Below, one piece after another: positions 46,731-54,903 of a stretch of DNA of 64,000 nt. Within the stretch, counting starts at the first letter, position 1, and the number at the start of each line of letters is the position of its first letter. The notes beneath the pieces were generated by a model, which was not told where the DNA came from, did no database searches, and saw only the letters and a program-made list of their open reading frames with translations. The translations under genes and the position numbers were made by a program. The stretch spans positions 1 to 64,000 of the forward strand of contig MPNJ01000010.1 in NCBI GenBank assembly GCA_002238965.1, in the 5' to 3' direction. The stretch comes from Nitrospinae bacterium bin107 (GTDB taxonomy: Bacteria; UBA8248).

Positions 46731-47402
46731 TTATTCCCAGATGAGCATTGCGGCATATCCGTCTTTAGGAACGGTCGAATGAATCGGCAAGCCTTTGATT
46801 CGCTTGAACTCCTGAATGGTGATCAGGTGCACATAGGATTCCCACAAAATGTGGCGGAAAGAACACTCAAGCGTCTGGTAATACAAATAAGGATCGTTTT
46901 CGTCTTTACGAAAGCCCGTCTCATGAGCAGGCAGAACAAGATTTTGAAAATAATCAATCACTCGCTCACCGTTTGCCCACGTTCTGTCCGGCGAATATTT
47001 TCTGGGCAATTCCTTATCTCTTAGCGTAGCAAGCGTTTCGCTTGATAAAACCTCCCGACACAAGGCGCACGCGTCATCAAGCGCTGCCAACACATCGGAC
47101 GCACCAGGAAACCGGACGGGATCGAGCATTCTGTCCGCTCCACCTTGATCCGCCAGAAATTTATCTCGCGGCAAGGAATCCGGATACAAAACGGGGGGCC
47201 AGAATTCCAGGAAAAAAAGATACGGGATCCATGCCGTATGGCTGATTTGTTCTTTGATCGACCAAGCTCCCCAACTCTTCTCTGGCAGCTTCCATTCCCA
47301 TAATTCCTGCGGAAGCCCGTCCGTTTCTTCTCGAAACAAATCCGCCAAATTTCTATATTCCGGAAAAACATCCAGTCCTTTTGTGGATAAGTCTTCTGGC
47401 AT
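46731..47402 (-). CDS. DinB-like domain protein
   Basis: This is a 223-residue protein of the DinB/YfiT-like four-helix metal-binding superfamily. Helix 2 carries the typical WSIKEQISHTAW, and later helices have VLPAHETGFRK and TLECSFRHILWESYVHLITIQ with three candidate His ligands. Relatives include thiol (mycothiol/bacillithiol)-dependent S-transferases and isomerases. A second relative lies at 48952-49635. The downstream DUF3604 gene follows 70 bp later on the same strand. Confidence 0.7.
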   Translation of the reverse strand: MPEDLSTKGLDVFPEYRNLADLFREETDGLPQELWEWKLPEKSWGAWSIKEQISHTAWIPYLFFLEFWPPVLYPDSLPRDKFLADQGGADRMLDPVRFPGASDVLAALDDACALCREVLSSETLATLRDKELPRKYSPDRTWANGERVIDYFQNLVLPAHETGFRKDENDPYLYYQTLECSFRHILWESYVHLITIQEFKRIKGLPIHSTVPKDGYAAMLIWE

Positions 47403-47419
47403 ATCGCAACCTCAAAATA

Positions 47420-48319
47420 TCAAGTGTCGTCCATTTTCATCGGCAAGTACTCTGCATACACCGCCGCCGCTTGCTGCGGCGTCAAATTCTTGTTTCTTGT
47501 TTCTAGAGTTTGCTCCGCCAAAGGAGTCGTCGCGAGGTGGGTATAGATGTCAACTGCTCCTTCATGAAACTTCGGCGTGACGCCGGCTGCCTCAAAAGTC
47601 TGCGCAATTTGTTTCATCTCGTCGATATACCGCCACGCCACGACGGGAAGACGGGGGGCGCTTGACGCCATCTGTTTATACGAAGCCTCCTGGCTTGTTT
47701 GAAACTCATGACTTACTTCTTCGGTGAGGCCAAGCGCTTCGGCCAGAGTAATTACGGCAGTTTGAAGAGCATGGGTTCCCTTTGTAAGGGCGGCGTAACA
47801 CATCTTGATACCAGATGCGCGACCAATTTCCGTTCCGAGCAAGCGAACCACAATCCCCTTGCCATCCAATGCCGCAAGCAACTCCGCTCGTTCGCCGCTG
47901 AAGTAAAATCTGGTGTTGCTCCTCGTCTCGCTCGGAGGGGGGCCTAATATCCCACCATCGATGAAATCCGCTCCGGCATCTGAAATTTGCTTAGCGATAG
48001 CATTTGCCGATTCCGGCGACACTGCGTTGCAGTCGGCGTATGGGGGGCAATAGCCAGATTCTGCCATGGATTCCGCCACTTCGTCCGCCGCCTGGGTGGC
48101 CAAACCCGGAGGTACGATGGATAAAACAATATCCGCGCGCTCCAGCATTTCGGCCATTGTCGGGCAATCCCGAATTCCTCCTGCAGCGGCCAAGCGCTTC
48201 GTCCGCTCGCTTCTGTTTGCGAGACAAGTTATCACCTCATATCCATGCAAACCCAGCATTCGCCCAACCGCATGTCCCATATCTCCCGGGCTGATGATAG
48301 CAACGGTTTTCAGGGCCAT
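47420..48319 (-). CDS. NAD(P)-dependent oxidoreductase, DUF1932 type
   Basis: This is a 299-residue protein with an N-terminal Rossmann fold of the 6-phosphogluconate/3-hydroxyisobutyrate dehydrogenase type (VAIISPGDMGHAVGR, IVLSIVPPG, DCNAVSPESA). A helical DUF1932-like C-terminal domain has GIKMCYAALTKGTHALQTA with the conserved Lys. The ATG at 48319 is preceded by GGGAGGTGG. Substrate is unknown. A DinB-like gene begins 17 bp downstream. Confidence 0.82.
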   Translation of the reverse strand: MALKTVAIISPGDMGHAVGRMLGLHGYEVITCLANRSERTKRLAAAGGIRDCPTMAEMLERADIVLSIVPPGLATQAADEVAESMAESGYCPPYADCNAVSPESANAIAKQISDAGADFIDGGILGPPPSETRSNTRFYFSGERAELLAALDGKGIVVRLLGTEIGRASGIKMCYAALTKGTHALQTAVITLAEALGLTEEVSHEFQTSQEASYKQMASSAPRLPVVAWRYIDEMKQIAQTFEAAGVTPKFHEGAVDIYTHLATTPLAEQTLETRNKNLTPQQAAAVYAEYLPMKMDDT

Positions 48320-48448
48320 AACCACCTCCCTTAGTTCAACTTTAGAAATAATAATGTTTGCCCAGTCTAGCAGAAATGGAGTTCTACATAGAAAAGGCGT
48401 CGGCATTTGATGGATTTGGCTTCTTGTAAGTCCTGCTATCTGAAAAAG

Positions 48449-48952
48449 CTATTCTTTCCACGTGCATTTTTCGTCTTTGGAAGAATACATCATCGCACCC
48501 ACGGACTCGCTGGCCGTCGAGTCTCTCCTCATGCGTAAAAGATTCACCAAGAAAATGGTGTCCTTTGCTCCCGCATTTTCCAGCATATCGCTTCCGAGCC
48601 GACAAACTAATTCCGCTCTTTGTCTTCTTTTTTTTGCGCTCACTTCCGACCATGGCAACAAAATGTCAACAGACAACCTTTCAGGTGTTATCTCGGAAAC
48701 CTGAATATCCGCACGGCTGGTGTGCTTTGAAGCGTCCAGGTATTTCTTGAGAATTTGGCCTACGTTTTTTGCGATGGCCTCAGGAGGCATTCCTCTCAAC
48801 TTCTTTGCTTCTGCCGCCAAGGATGCTTTAACACCTGTTTTATCAAGAAATAGAGGTTTCGAGAAAAACAATAGCGCTCCTGCCAAAGAAGCAAATGAGA
48901 TAAAAAAAAACCAAAAAAGGAAATTCGCTCGAGATGGGAGCGGGAAACTCAT
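48449..48952 (-). CDS. Single-span membrane protein, unknown
   Basis: This is a 167-residue hypothetical protein with one membrane segment at residues 10-32 (NFLFWFFFISFASLAGALLFF) and a soluble C-terminal domain rich in charged residues, predicted outside the membrane. Its ATG shares one base with the upstream TGA stop, so it is coupled to the second DinB-like gene. No family is recognised. Confidence 0.6.
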   Translation of the reverse strand: MSFPLPSRANFLFWFFFISFASLAGALLFFSKPLFLDKTGVKASLAAEAKKLRGMPPEAIAKNVGQILKKYLDASKHTSRADIQVSEITPERLSVDILLPWSEVSAKKRRQRAELVCRLGSDMLENAGAKDTIFLVNLLRMRRDSTASESVGAMMYSSKDEKCTWKE

Positions 48953-49635
48953 CAAGAAACCGGATAGGCGGAAGCGTAGCCGCCCACGGGTGCATCAGGA
49001 TAGACGGGAGACAAACCCAAGGCTTCACGATGGAGCCTGATGGAGCGCAAGTGAATCAAATCATCCCAAAGTACATGACGCAAAGTCGCCAGGGGCGTCA
49101 TTCGAAATCCATGCGCGTAGTCAGCGTCGATCGTAAATCCATCCGGGTGGCATTTCATGCACCGATTCCACAAATCAACGGCACGCTCCTCGCTCACACC
49201 TACGACCGATGAGTCCGTGAAAACAAACAAAAGCGATTTGTCAGCCGAAGGCTTTATTTCCGGCTGTTCAACTTGGATCGCCGCCGCCTCACAGACTTCG
49301 GATAAACGCAGATGCAGCCACTCGATATCCCCATATCGCTCAGAGGAAAAACGACGATCATCATCTCGCGTATTGATGAACGTGCTGAATTGGCTCATAT
49401 CCACAACCGGCCAGGGCAGGCGGGTAGCGCCGTAGAGAACCATGAACCATCTCGTCGTAATGTAGGCCATATGGCTGAGCTGTCTTCTTGGGGACCAACG
49501 CGCCCATACTTCCGTCCCCGTTCTATCCGTTTGCGCCTCGGATAAATCGGCGAGTTCGCCTATGGTCCACTCGGGAATTTGCCGGTAGACATGGGCGATT
49601 TCACTTGGCGTAACCGGATATAAGGATTCACTCAT
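48952..49635 (-). CDS. Second DinB-like domain protein
   Basis: This is a 227-residue protein resembling the DinB/YfiT helical-bundle superfamily. WSPRRQLSHMAYITTR is helix 2 and TLRHVLWDDLIHLRSIRLHRE is the last helix; the His pattern matches the gene at 46731-47402. It precedes a membrane protein gene with overlapping stop and start codons, and the HAD phosphatase gene ends 3 bp upstream. Substrate is unknown. Confidence 0.65.
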   Translation of the reverse strand: MSESLYPVTPSEIAHVYRQIPEWTIGELADLSEAQTDRTGTEVWARWSPRRQLSHMAYITTRWFMVLYGATRLPWPVVDMSQFSTFINTRDDDRRFSSERYGDIEWLHLRLSEVCEAAAIQVEQPEIKPSADKSLLFVFTDSSVVGVSEERAVDLWNRCMKCHPDGFTIDADYAHGFRMTPLATLRHVLWDDLIHLRSIRLHREALGLSPVYPDAPVGGYASAYPVS

Positions 49636-49638
49636 GCC

Positions 49639-50364
49639 TTAATCACCCGTGTCCAGGATTTCACAAAATCTCTCCGTGTCCTCCAGGGTAGCAAAAAGAA
49701 AATCCGGAGAAGCACTCGCCAACTCATAAAGAGAATCGCCGCCCGTGGCCACGGCCATCGTCTTCGCGCCACATGCGCGACCCGCTGCGACGTCACGCCA
49801 TGTATCACCTATCACCCAACGAGTAATAGATTTACATGGAAATTGTTTTTGAATGATTTGCTCGCCTCTCTGAAATCCTGCTTCCAGCAACTCCGTTCTG
49901 TCTCCAGAATCAGAGCCAAAACCCCCGAACGAAAAGAAACTATTTAACCCGCCGCGAGAGAGTTTGATTCGCGCACCCGCTTCGATATTGCCCGTTCCCA
50001 ATCCCATGAACACGTCATTTCGGCCCTTGAGACACGAAAGCAAATCTGGAATCCCCGGCATCAGGTGAAAATTCCTGGAATCCCTGACTGTGCGGGGCAG
50101 GATTTCCACGTATCTCTCCAGAAGGGCCTTCACTTCTGACTCGCTCCCACATCGTTCAAGATGAGAGATAAACATCTCTTGAACGATGAGTTCATCCGTC
50201 TTCCCGTGCGGATGAACATGACGCATTGCTTTTGGGATCCCGTATATGCGATCGAAAGCGAAATTCAACGCTCCTGCCCCTGCGCCTCCGCTTAGAAGCA
50301 AGGTGCCATCTACGTCGAACAGGATCAGGTGAATTGAATTCAACGGTTTCTTTCCAACACGCAT
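49639..50364 (-). CDS. HAD superfamily hydrolase
   Basis: This 241-residue phosphatase-like enzyme carries motif I LILFDVDGTLLLSGG, motif II in GLGTGN and motif III/IV in WVIGDTWRDVAAGRACGAKT. An alpha-helical cap lies between about residues 25 and 95. It resembles phosphoglycolate-phosphatase-like C1-cap members. The ATG at 50364 was chosen, since the longer frame adds 24 residues with no similarity to the family N-terminus. Confidence 0.85.
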   Translation of the reverse strand: MRVGKKPLNSIHLILFDVDGTLLLSGGAGAGALNFAFDRIYGIPKAMRHVHPHGKTDELIVQEMFISHLERCGSESEVKALLERYVEILPRTVRDSRNFHLMPGIPDLLSCLKGRNDVFMGLGTGNIEAGARIKLSRGGLNSFFSFGGFGSDSGDRTELLEAGFQRGEQIIQKQFPCKSITRWVIGDTWRDVAAGRACGAKTMAVATGGDSLYELASASPDFLFATLEDTERFCEILDTGD

Positions 50365-50456
50365 TCTTTGATATGTCCGGGTGAGACTACTTACCTGTAT
50401 GTTATAACACGCAGTGGAAATGAACCAGTGATCCATACAGACAAGGGAGATGAAAG

Positions 50457-51161
50457 TTGCCTAACGAGAAAATCGCCGTCGTAACAGGCGGCAACAAGGG
50501 CATCGGTTTCGGGATTTGCCGGGCGCTGATAGGGCAAGGGGTCAAAACTATCCTGACAGCGCGAGATGCCTCCAAGGGTGAAACCGCTGAAGAACAGTTG
50601 AAAAAAGAAGGGCTGGAAGTAATATTCCATCCCCTAGATGTCACCGACCGGAACAGCATTGAATCTCTAGCCAATTTTCTGACGAGAGAATTCGGTCATC
50701 TGGATATTCTGATCAACAACGCGGCTATCAGAAAAGATGCCGGGATGATGGGGTTGGACGTTCCCGTCGAAATCGTCCGGGAAATGATGGAAACCAACCT
50801 CTACGGCCCTCTCATGCTGTGCCAAACATTGGCTCCCCTCTTGAAAAAAAGCTCAGCAGGTAGAATCGTGAACGTCTCAAGCGGCATGGGCTCTCTCGCC
50901 AGCATGGGCGGAGGCTCTCCCGCATACAGAATCACCAAAACCGCTTTGAATGCGATGACGAAAGTTCTCGCGAGCGAATTCCAGGGAACCGGCGTGTTGG
51001 TAAATTGTTGCCATCCAGGATGGGTGAGAACCGACATGGGCGGTCGGGGCGCCTCAAAATCAATAGATGAAGGAGCAGACACGCCCGTATGGCTCGCCTT
51101 ATTGCCGAAGGACGGGCCCACCGGAGGGTATTTCCAGGACAGAAAACCCATGCCTTGGTAG
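50457..51161 (+). CDS. SDR, carbonyl-reductase-like
   Basis: This is a 234-residue classical SDR: VVTGGNKGIGFGICRAL, DVTDRNS, NNAAIRKDAG, IVNVSSGMGS, and the catalytic YRITK. Homology style is that of NADPH carbonyl reductases (CBR1-like), including CHPGWVRTDMGG. The start is TTG with GGGAGATG upstream. It is alone on the plus strand between minus-strand neighbours. Confidence 0.85.
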   Translation: MPNEKIAVVTGGNKGIGFGICRALIGQGVKTILTARDASKGETAEEQLKKEGLEVIFHPLDVTDRNSIESLANFLTREFGHLDILINNAAIRKDAGMMGLDVPVEIVREMMETNLYGPLMLCQTLAPLLKKSSAGRIVNVSSGMGSLASMGGGSPAYRITKTALNAMTKVLASEFQGTGVLVNCCHPGWVRTDMGGRGASKSIDEGADTPVWLALLPKDGPTGGYFQDRKPMPW

Positions 51162-51275
51162 AAGACGTGTTTATTTCAACTCTGCTCGAAGGTTCCCAAC
51201 CAGATGCTCAGAGGTGGTCTCTACAGAGAAAACGATATAGTGATGTCAGATATCCGCTTCTTCGGTTTTTAGGGA

Positions 51276-51851
51276 TTAAGCGGAGGTTTTCGCATAATCC
51301 CATCCTGTGACAAACAAGTTCACCTCGCCGGTTGATTCCTCATATTTATAGCGCGTTAGCTTGGCGAGATCATCACCATAGACATGAATGCCCACAACAG
51401 GCTCAGGCGAAGCACAGCTAACACGGTGCACATCCTGGTCCTTCGTACAGCAGACGAAAACATCCCCAGGTCCTGCCAGGCGTTTCCCCTGCGGCTTGAG
51501 ATTTACGCGAGCGCCCTCTTCGCGCGGACCTTCACGCAAAAAACTCTCTTCGTTCTCCATTCCACGGTATATGCCTATTACCCCCCAGGTGCCGTGATCA
51601 TGAATCGGGGTGGTCTGACCCACATCCCATATGCCGGCGCCTATAGAGAAACTCTCATCCGGTTCGACATGAATCCGGTTGAGCGTAAATCCTTCTTTTT
51701 TCACTAACAGTTGGTCGGCATTCAAGAGGTTCGGCTCATCCAAAATCGGTTCAAGAACCACCGCTACTCGAGCAGTTACTTCTTCTTCGGTGCCGCCTGT
51801 TTTTACAATTTCGCGAACCTGGTTGATAAAATCATTCATCTTTTCAGACAT
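51276..51851 (-). CDS. Cysteine-dioxygenase-fold cupin
   Basis: This is a 191-residue protein with the cupin/cysteine-dioxygenase-type fold: TPIHDHGTWGVIGIYRG carries the two iron-binding His, and the third is in DVHRVSC. Helical N-terminal residues 1-45 fit the CDO-like family. Its substrate could be cysteine, 3-mercaptopropionate or another thiol, or none. It is the last gene of the minus-strand run containing the two selenoproteins; the MGMT stop is 49 bp upstream. Confidence 0.75.
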   Translation of the reverse strand: MSEKMNDFINQVREIVKTGGTEEEVTARVAVVLEPILDEPNLLNADQLLVKKEGFTLNRIHVEPDESFSIGAGIWDVGQTTPIHDHGTWGVIGIYRGMENEESFLREGPREEGARVNLKPQGKRLAGPGDVFVCCTKDQDVHRVSCASPEPVVGIHVYGDDLAKLTRYKYEESTGEVNLFVTGWDYAKTSA

Positions 51852-51900
51852 CTTCCATCCCCCAAGATTTTAGAATGCGCCCAAGCGAAATCCGCACGTC

Positions 51901-52452
51901 CTAACTTTTGTGGTTCATCTCATGGAACAGGAGCGCCAACTTCAAAGAAACGCTGCTTGCGAATCCGCCGAGCTCGCCCGAGCCCGCGATGACGCGGTGT
52001 CATGGTATTACAAGAGGAACGGGATTTCTATGTAACGCCTGGCCTACAGCGCGCGAAGCTTTCGGGTTTCCTATCTGATTCGCCACCCAGCCGTAGGAGC
52101 GCGTCTCGCCGTAAGGAATATTTTCCGTCTCATTTAGTACTTTGATCATGAAAGGCGTGAGAGAGGAGAGGTCCGCCTTCAACTTGAAACTTTTTCGCGT
52201 GCCCCTCAGATACTCTTCTATCTCTTTTGAAGCTTGACGACTCAACGGCGTTGATTGCTCCCTCGCATGATCGGCAACGAGCGGTTTATCAACGCCATTC
52301 AACATTCTTATTTCCGCAATACCTTCATCCGATACAAACACGGAGAATTCCACACGCACTTTCTGGAGCCATTCGGCAACATGATTTTCCAGCGATTCCC
52401 CGTCTTTCTGGAACAATTCACCCTGCCGCCATTTATCCACCCGGCGCGTCAT
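51901..52452 (-). CDS. MGMT/Ogt with UGA at the catalytic Cys (selenoprotein)
   Basis: This is a methylated-DNA-protein-cysteine methyltransferase, normally a suicide enzyme transferring O6-alkyl groups from guanine to its active-site Cys. The frame from ATG 52452 has SLTPFMIKVLNETENIPYGE, then SYGWVANQIGNPKASRAVGQ and ALHRNPVPLVIP. It then reads TGA (52000-52002, codon 151) where the family has the Cys of PCHR, and continues without interruption as HRVIAGSGELGGF through LKLALLFHEMNHKS to TAG (183 codons). All C-terminal motifs are intact on both sides. A hairpin with a G-starting apical loop follows at SECIS spacing, and another UGA-containing gene lies nearby. I read the UGA as selenocysteine; a fresh nonsense mutation is the alternative. 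Confidence 0.85.
51969..51986 (-). promoter_or_regulatory. Bacterial SECIS-like hairpin of MGMT
   Basis: On the minus strand, CGGGCTC pairs with GAGCTCG (7 bp, one G-U) around the 4-base loop GGGC. The loop begins 20 nt after the UGA. Known bacterial SECIS elements have a 3-14 nt apical loop with G in the first two positions, 16-37 nt after UGA, and a 4-16 bp upper stem; this meets all three. The stem extends by three further pairs with one bulged base. Confidence 0.65.
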
Positions 52453-52475
52453 CTCAAATTCTCCTTTTCATACCG

Positions 52476-53672
52476 CTAAAACGCCGTGGCCACTCCTTTC
52501 ACATAGGCTTGCCCGGTCCTTAACCGCAAGATCTGATTCGTACCGTCTGAATGCAGGAACGTACTGGCATCGCGAAGGTATTTCTCCATGGGAGCGTCGT
52601 GCATGATGCCTGCGCCGCCGAATACCTCCATGCCCAGGCGCGCGCAATCAAAGGCGACCTCCGAAGCGAATACTTTGCATTTCCATCCTTGCGTGAAATC
52701 ATATGGCTTTTGATGGTCCACCGCCCAGGCGGTGCGCCAGATATATGTGCGCGCAATGTCCAGATTCATCGCCATATCGGCGAGTATGGTTTCTATCGCC
52801 TGATGCTGGCCGATAGGCTTACCGCCCTGGACACGTTCGCGGCTGTAAGCCAGCGCTTTCTCGAACGCGGCTCGTCCAACTCCCAAGGCTGTAGCGGCTG
52901 CTTCCGGTTTCCCCATCGACAGGAGATTGCCCCTGATCTCGAACATGTTTCCTTCACCTAAGATAATATGGTTTTCGGGGATCTCGATGTCTTCATAGAA
53001 AATTTCTGAATTCATCGAAAGGCGCTGGCCAATTTTTTCATGCACCTCGCCTATCGATATGCCGGGAGTCTCTCTTGGAACCAGAAAGCCGGTTAAGCCT
53101 TCCCTCAAGTTTTTGCTGAGGTCGGTTCTCGCCGCTAATACGTATAACGACGCGATAGGACCATTGCTGACATAGCGCTTCTTGCCATTGATGATCCATT
53201 TACCACCTTCTTTCTCCGCATGCGCATAAAGCGCAATGGAGGGATCATCGTAATAGCCCTGATGGTCTGTCCCTGCTCCTTCTTCCGTCATGGAAATCGC
53301 AGCCAGGAATCTTGGTTCTTCGCACAAGCGTTTTAACCAGGGGTCTCTGACTTCAGACTCTACTTTTTCCAGGATATGGGACAGCTTCCATGTCTGATCC
53401 AGGTTCACCGCAAAACCCAGATCACCCGCGGCAAGTTCCTCGCCCGCCAAACAACACGAAAGCACATCGGCACCCATTCCACCATATTCTTTTGGGTATG
53501 GGAGTTGCCTTAAGCCCAAAGCGCTTGCTTTTTCGGTCAGATCCCACGGCATGCGCTCTTCCCAGTTCTGAATGCGGTCACGCTCGGGAGCCACCGGAGC
53601 AAGTTCTTCATAGGAAAATTTCCTGGCTATTCCCTGAATCCGTTTTTGCTCTTCATTCAAAGTGAATTCCAT
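52476..53672 (-). CDS. Acyl-CoA dehydrogenase family protein
   Basis: This is a 398-residue FAD enzyme with the three ACAD domains. It opens with EFTLNEEQKRIQGIARKF. AAISMTEEGAGTDHQ is at the substrate/FAD site, then ALGVGRAAFEKALAYSRERV and GMEVFGGAGIMHDAPMEKYL follow. At the end, TFLHSDGTNQILRL aligns with YEGTxxIxRL of classical enzymes, so the usual catalytic Glu position holds Asp. The substrate is unknown; a non-canonical role is possible. GGGAGGAG precedes the ATG. The MGMT selenoprotein gene starts 23 bp downstream. Confidence 0.85.
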   Translation of the reverse strand: MEFTLNEEQKRIQGIARKFSYEELAPVAPERDRIQNWEERMPWDLTEKASALGLRQLPYPKEYGGMGADVLSCCLAGEELAAGDLGFAVNLDQTWKLSHILEKVESEVRDPWLKRLCEEPRFLAAISMTEEGAGTDHQGYYDDPSIALYAHAEKEGGKWIINGKKRYVSNGPIASLYVLAARTDLSKNLREGLTGFLVPRETPGISIGEVHEKIGQRLSMNSEIFYEDIEIPENHIILGEGNMFEIRGNLLSMGKPEAAATALGVGRAAFEKALAYSRERVQGGKPIGQHQAIETILADMAMNLDIARTYIWRTAWAVDHQKPYDFTQGWKCKVFASEVAFDCARLGMEVFGGAGIMHDAPMEKYLRDASTFLHSDGTNQILRLRTGQAYVKGVATAF

Positions 53673-53747
53673 GGACACTCCTCCCGTCAATCACCCCATG
53701 AAAGAGAGGCGAATGATTCGGTTACCCTAAGGGAAAACAAATACGCA

Positions 53748-54131
53748 TCATGAAGAACGAGACAATGCGCGCTTGGCTGCATCCATCTCCATGACGCCAT
53801 GCGGCCTGCCGTCGCCCTCGACAAAAGCGGCATCCGCTCCCGCCATTTCAAGCCGAAGAACAACCTCGTTCAAATCCGTGTCCGGGGACAGCGATATTCC
53901 TCGTCTCGAAGGCATATCCATTTTGGCAACCTCTCCCACTCTTTGAAATACCTCGGGCACACGAAGAAACGAATCGAGGTCTTTTTTGTTTACGACGCCA
54001 ATCAAGTGCGTACCATCAAATACCGCCGCCCAAGGTGCGTTTATCCTGTTCATGGCCGCCCAGGTTTCTCTGGCTTCTTCTTCCACTCCAACAATCGCTA
54101 CCGCCTGCAAAAAGCACTCCCTGACTTTCAT
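53748..54131 (-). CDS. Tandem CBS domain protein
   Basis: This is a 127-residue protein made of two CBS motifs: ETWAAMNRINAPWAAVFDG with LIGVVNKKDL, and DTDLNEVVLRLEMAGADAAF with PHGVMEMDAAKRAL. CBS pairs bind adenosyl ligands and regulate partner proteins. Its start overlaps the stop of the upstream crotonase by 4 bp, so the two are coupled. The partner may be the crotonase or the acyl-CoA dehydrogenase downstream (75-bp gap). Confidence 0.78.
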   Translation of the reverse strand: MKVRECFLQAVAIVGVEEEARETWAAMNRINAPWAAVFDGTHLIGVVNKKDLDSFLRVPEVFQRVGEVAKMDMPSRRGISLSPDTDLNEVVLRLEMAGADAAFVEGDGRPHGVMEMDAAKRALSRSS

Positions 54132-54829
54132 CGATCGATTTTCTCGGCTACCGACAAATGGCCAAAGCGCGGCATCGCTTCGATTTTCAAAAACTTTGAT
54201 TTCATCGCTTTTAATCTCTCCGGCGGGTGTTGCGCAATTGTATTCGCCAGAGCGCGAGTTTCCCTCATCAGGTCTCTTTGCGATGTGATGCGATTCACCA
54301 ATCCTAAGCGATATCCCTCTTTCGCATCAAATCTTCTGCCCGTGAGCACTAGATCTTTCACGGATGGAACAAAAATCTGACGCGTCAGACGAACTGTGGC
54401 GTCTCCTCCAGGAAATACTCCCAACGCAGTCTCCGGATAACCCAAAACGGCGTCGTCCACTGCAACACGAATATCGCATGAGAGCATCAACACCATCCCC
54501 CACCCGAAGGCGGGGCCATTCACCGCTGCTATTGTCGGGATGGGTAGTTCACGAAGAGCCGTACTCCACCGTTCGCCCAACATCATGAATCGTTTCGCCT
54601 GTTCTTTCGTATGGGTGGCGCTTTCCTTAAGGTCGCGTCCCGAAGAAAAAGAGCTTCCCGCACCCGTCACGATAAGTACTTTAATATTCTGGCTCTTTTC
54701 AATTTCACCCATCTCCAGACACATGGCTTCCATCAATGGCGTATTGAACGCATTTCGCGCTTCCGGCCGATTCACGGTAATACTCGCGACTTGGGATTCG
54801 TTATGTGTGATGAGGAGGTTTCTGTTCAT
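54128..54829 (-). CDS. Crotonase family, degenerate paralogue
   Basis: This is a 233-residue enoyl-CoA hydratase-type protein: VNRPEARNAFNTPLMEAM, FSSGRDLKESATHTKEQ, and IPTIAAVNGPAFGWGM. At the first of the two catalytic Glu positions (GGGCELA in classical hydratase) it reads GWGMVLM, so that Glu is Val; the second is kept (YPETALG). Relative to the adjacent paralogue it shares GRDLKES-THTKE. It probably catalyses another crotonase reaction or is regulatory. A candidate terminator lies just upstream of its start. Confidence 0.82.
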   Translation of the reverse strand: MNRNLLITHNESQVASITVNRPEARNAFNTPLMEAMCLEMGEIEKSQNIKVLIVTGAGSSFSSGRDLKESATHTKEQAKRFMMLGERWSTALRELPIPTIAAVNGPAFGWGMVLMLSCDIRVAVDDAVLGYPETALGVFPGGDATVRLTRQIFVPSVKDLVLTGRRFDAKEGYRLGLVNRITSQRDLMRETRALANTIAQHPPERLKAMKSKFLKIEAMPRFGHLSVAEKIDR

Positions 54830-54844
54830 ATCCCGCCACAATGA

Positions 54845-54876
54845 ACAAAAAGCCCGTCCTCTGAATGGGACAGGCT
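54845..54876 (-). terminator. Candidate terminator between the crotonase genes
   Basis: On the minus strand AGCCTGTCC pairs with GGACGGGCT (one mismatch; 54851-54859 with 54868-54876), followed by TTTTTGTT. It lies in the 74-bp gap between the two crotonase genes. If it works it would split the minus-strand run into a UGSC-crotonase unit and a crotonase-CBS-ACAD-MGMT-cupin unit. Confidence 0.5.
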
Positions 54877-54903
54877 CTATGTTTCATGGAAATTCCAACT
54901 TCT

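Noticed and set aside
52000-52002. Treating the MGMT UGA as simple gene death
   Set aside because: The 32 downstream codons keep the conserved C-terminal motif without further lesions, the UGA sits precisely at the Cys, a SECIS-like hairpin follows, and a second selenoprotein is nearby.
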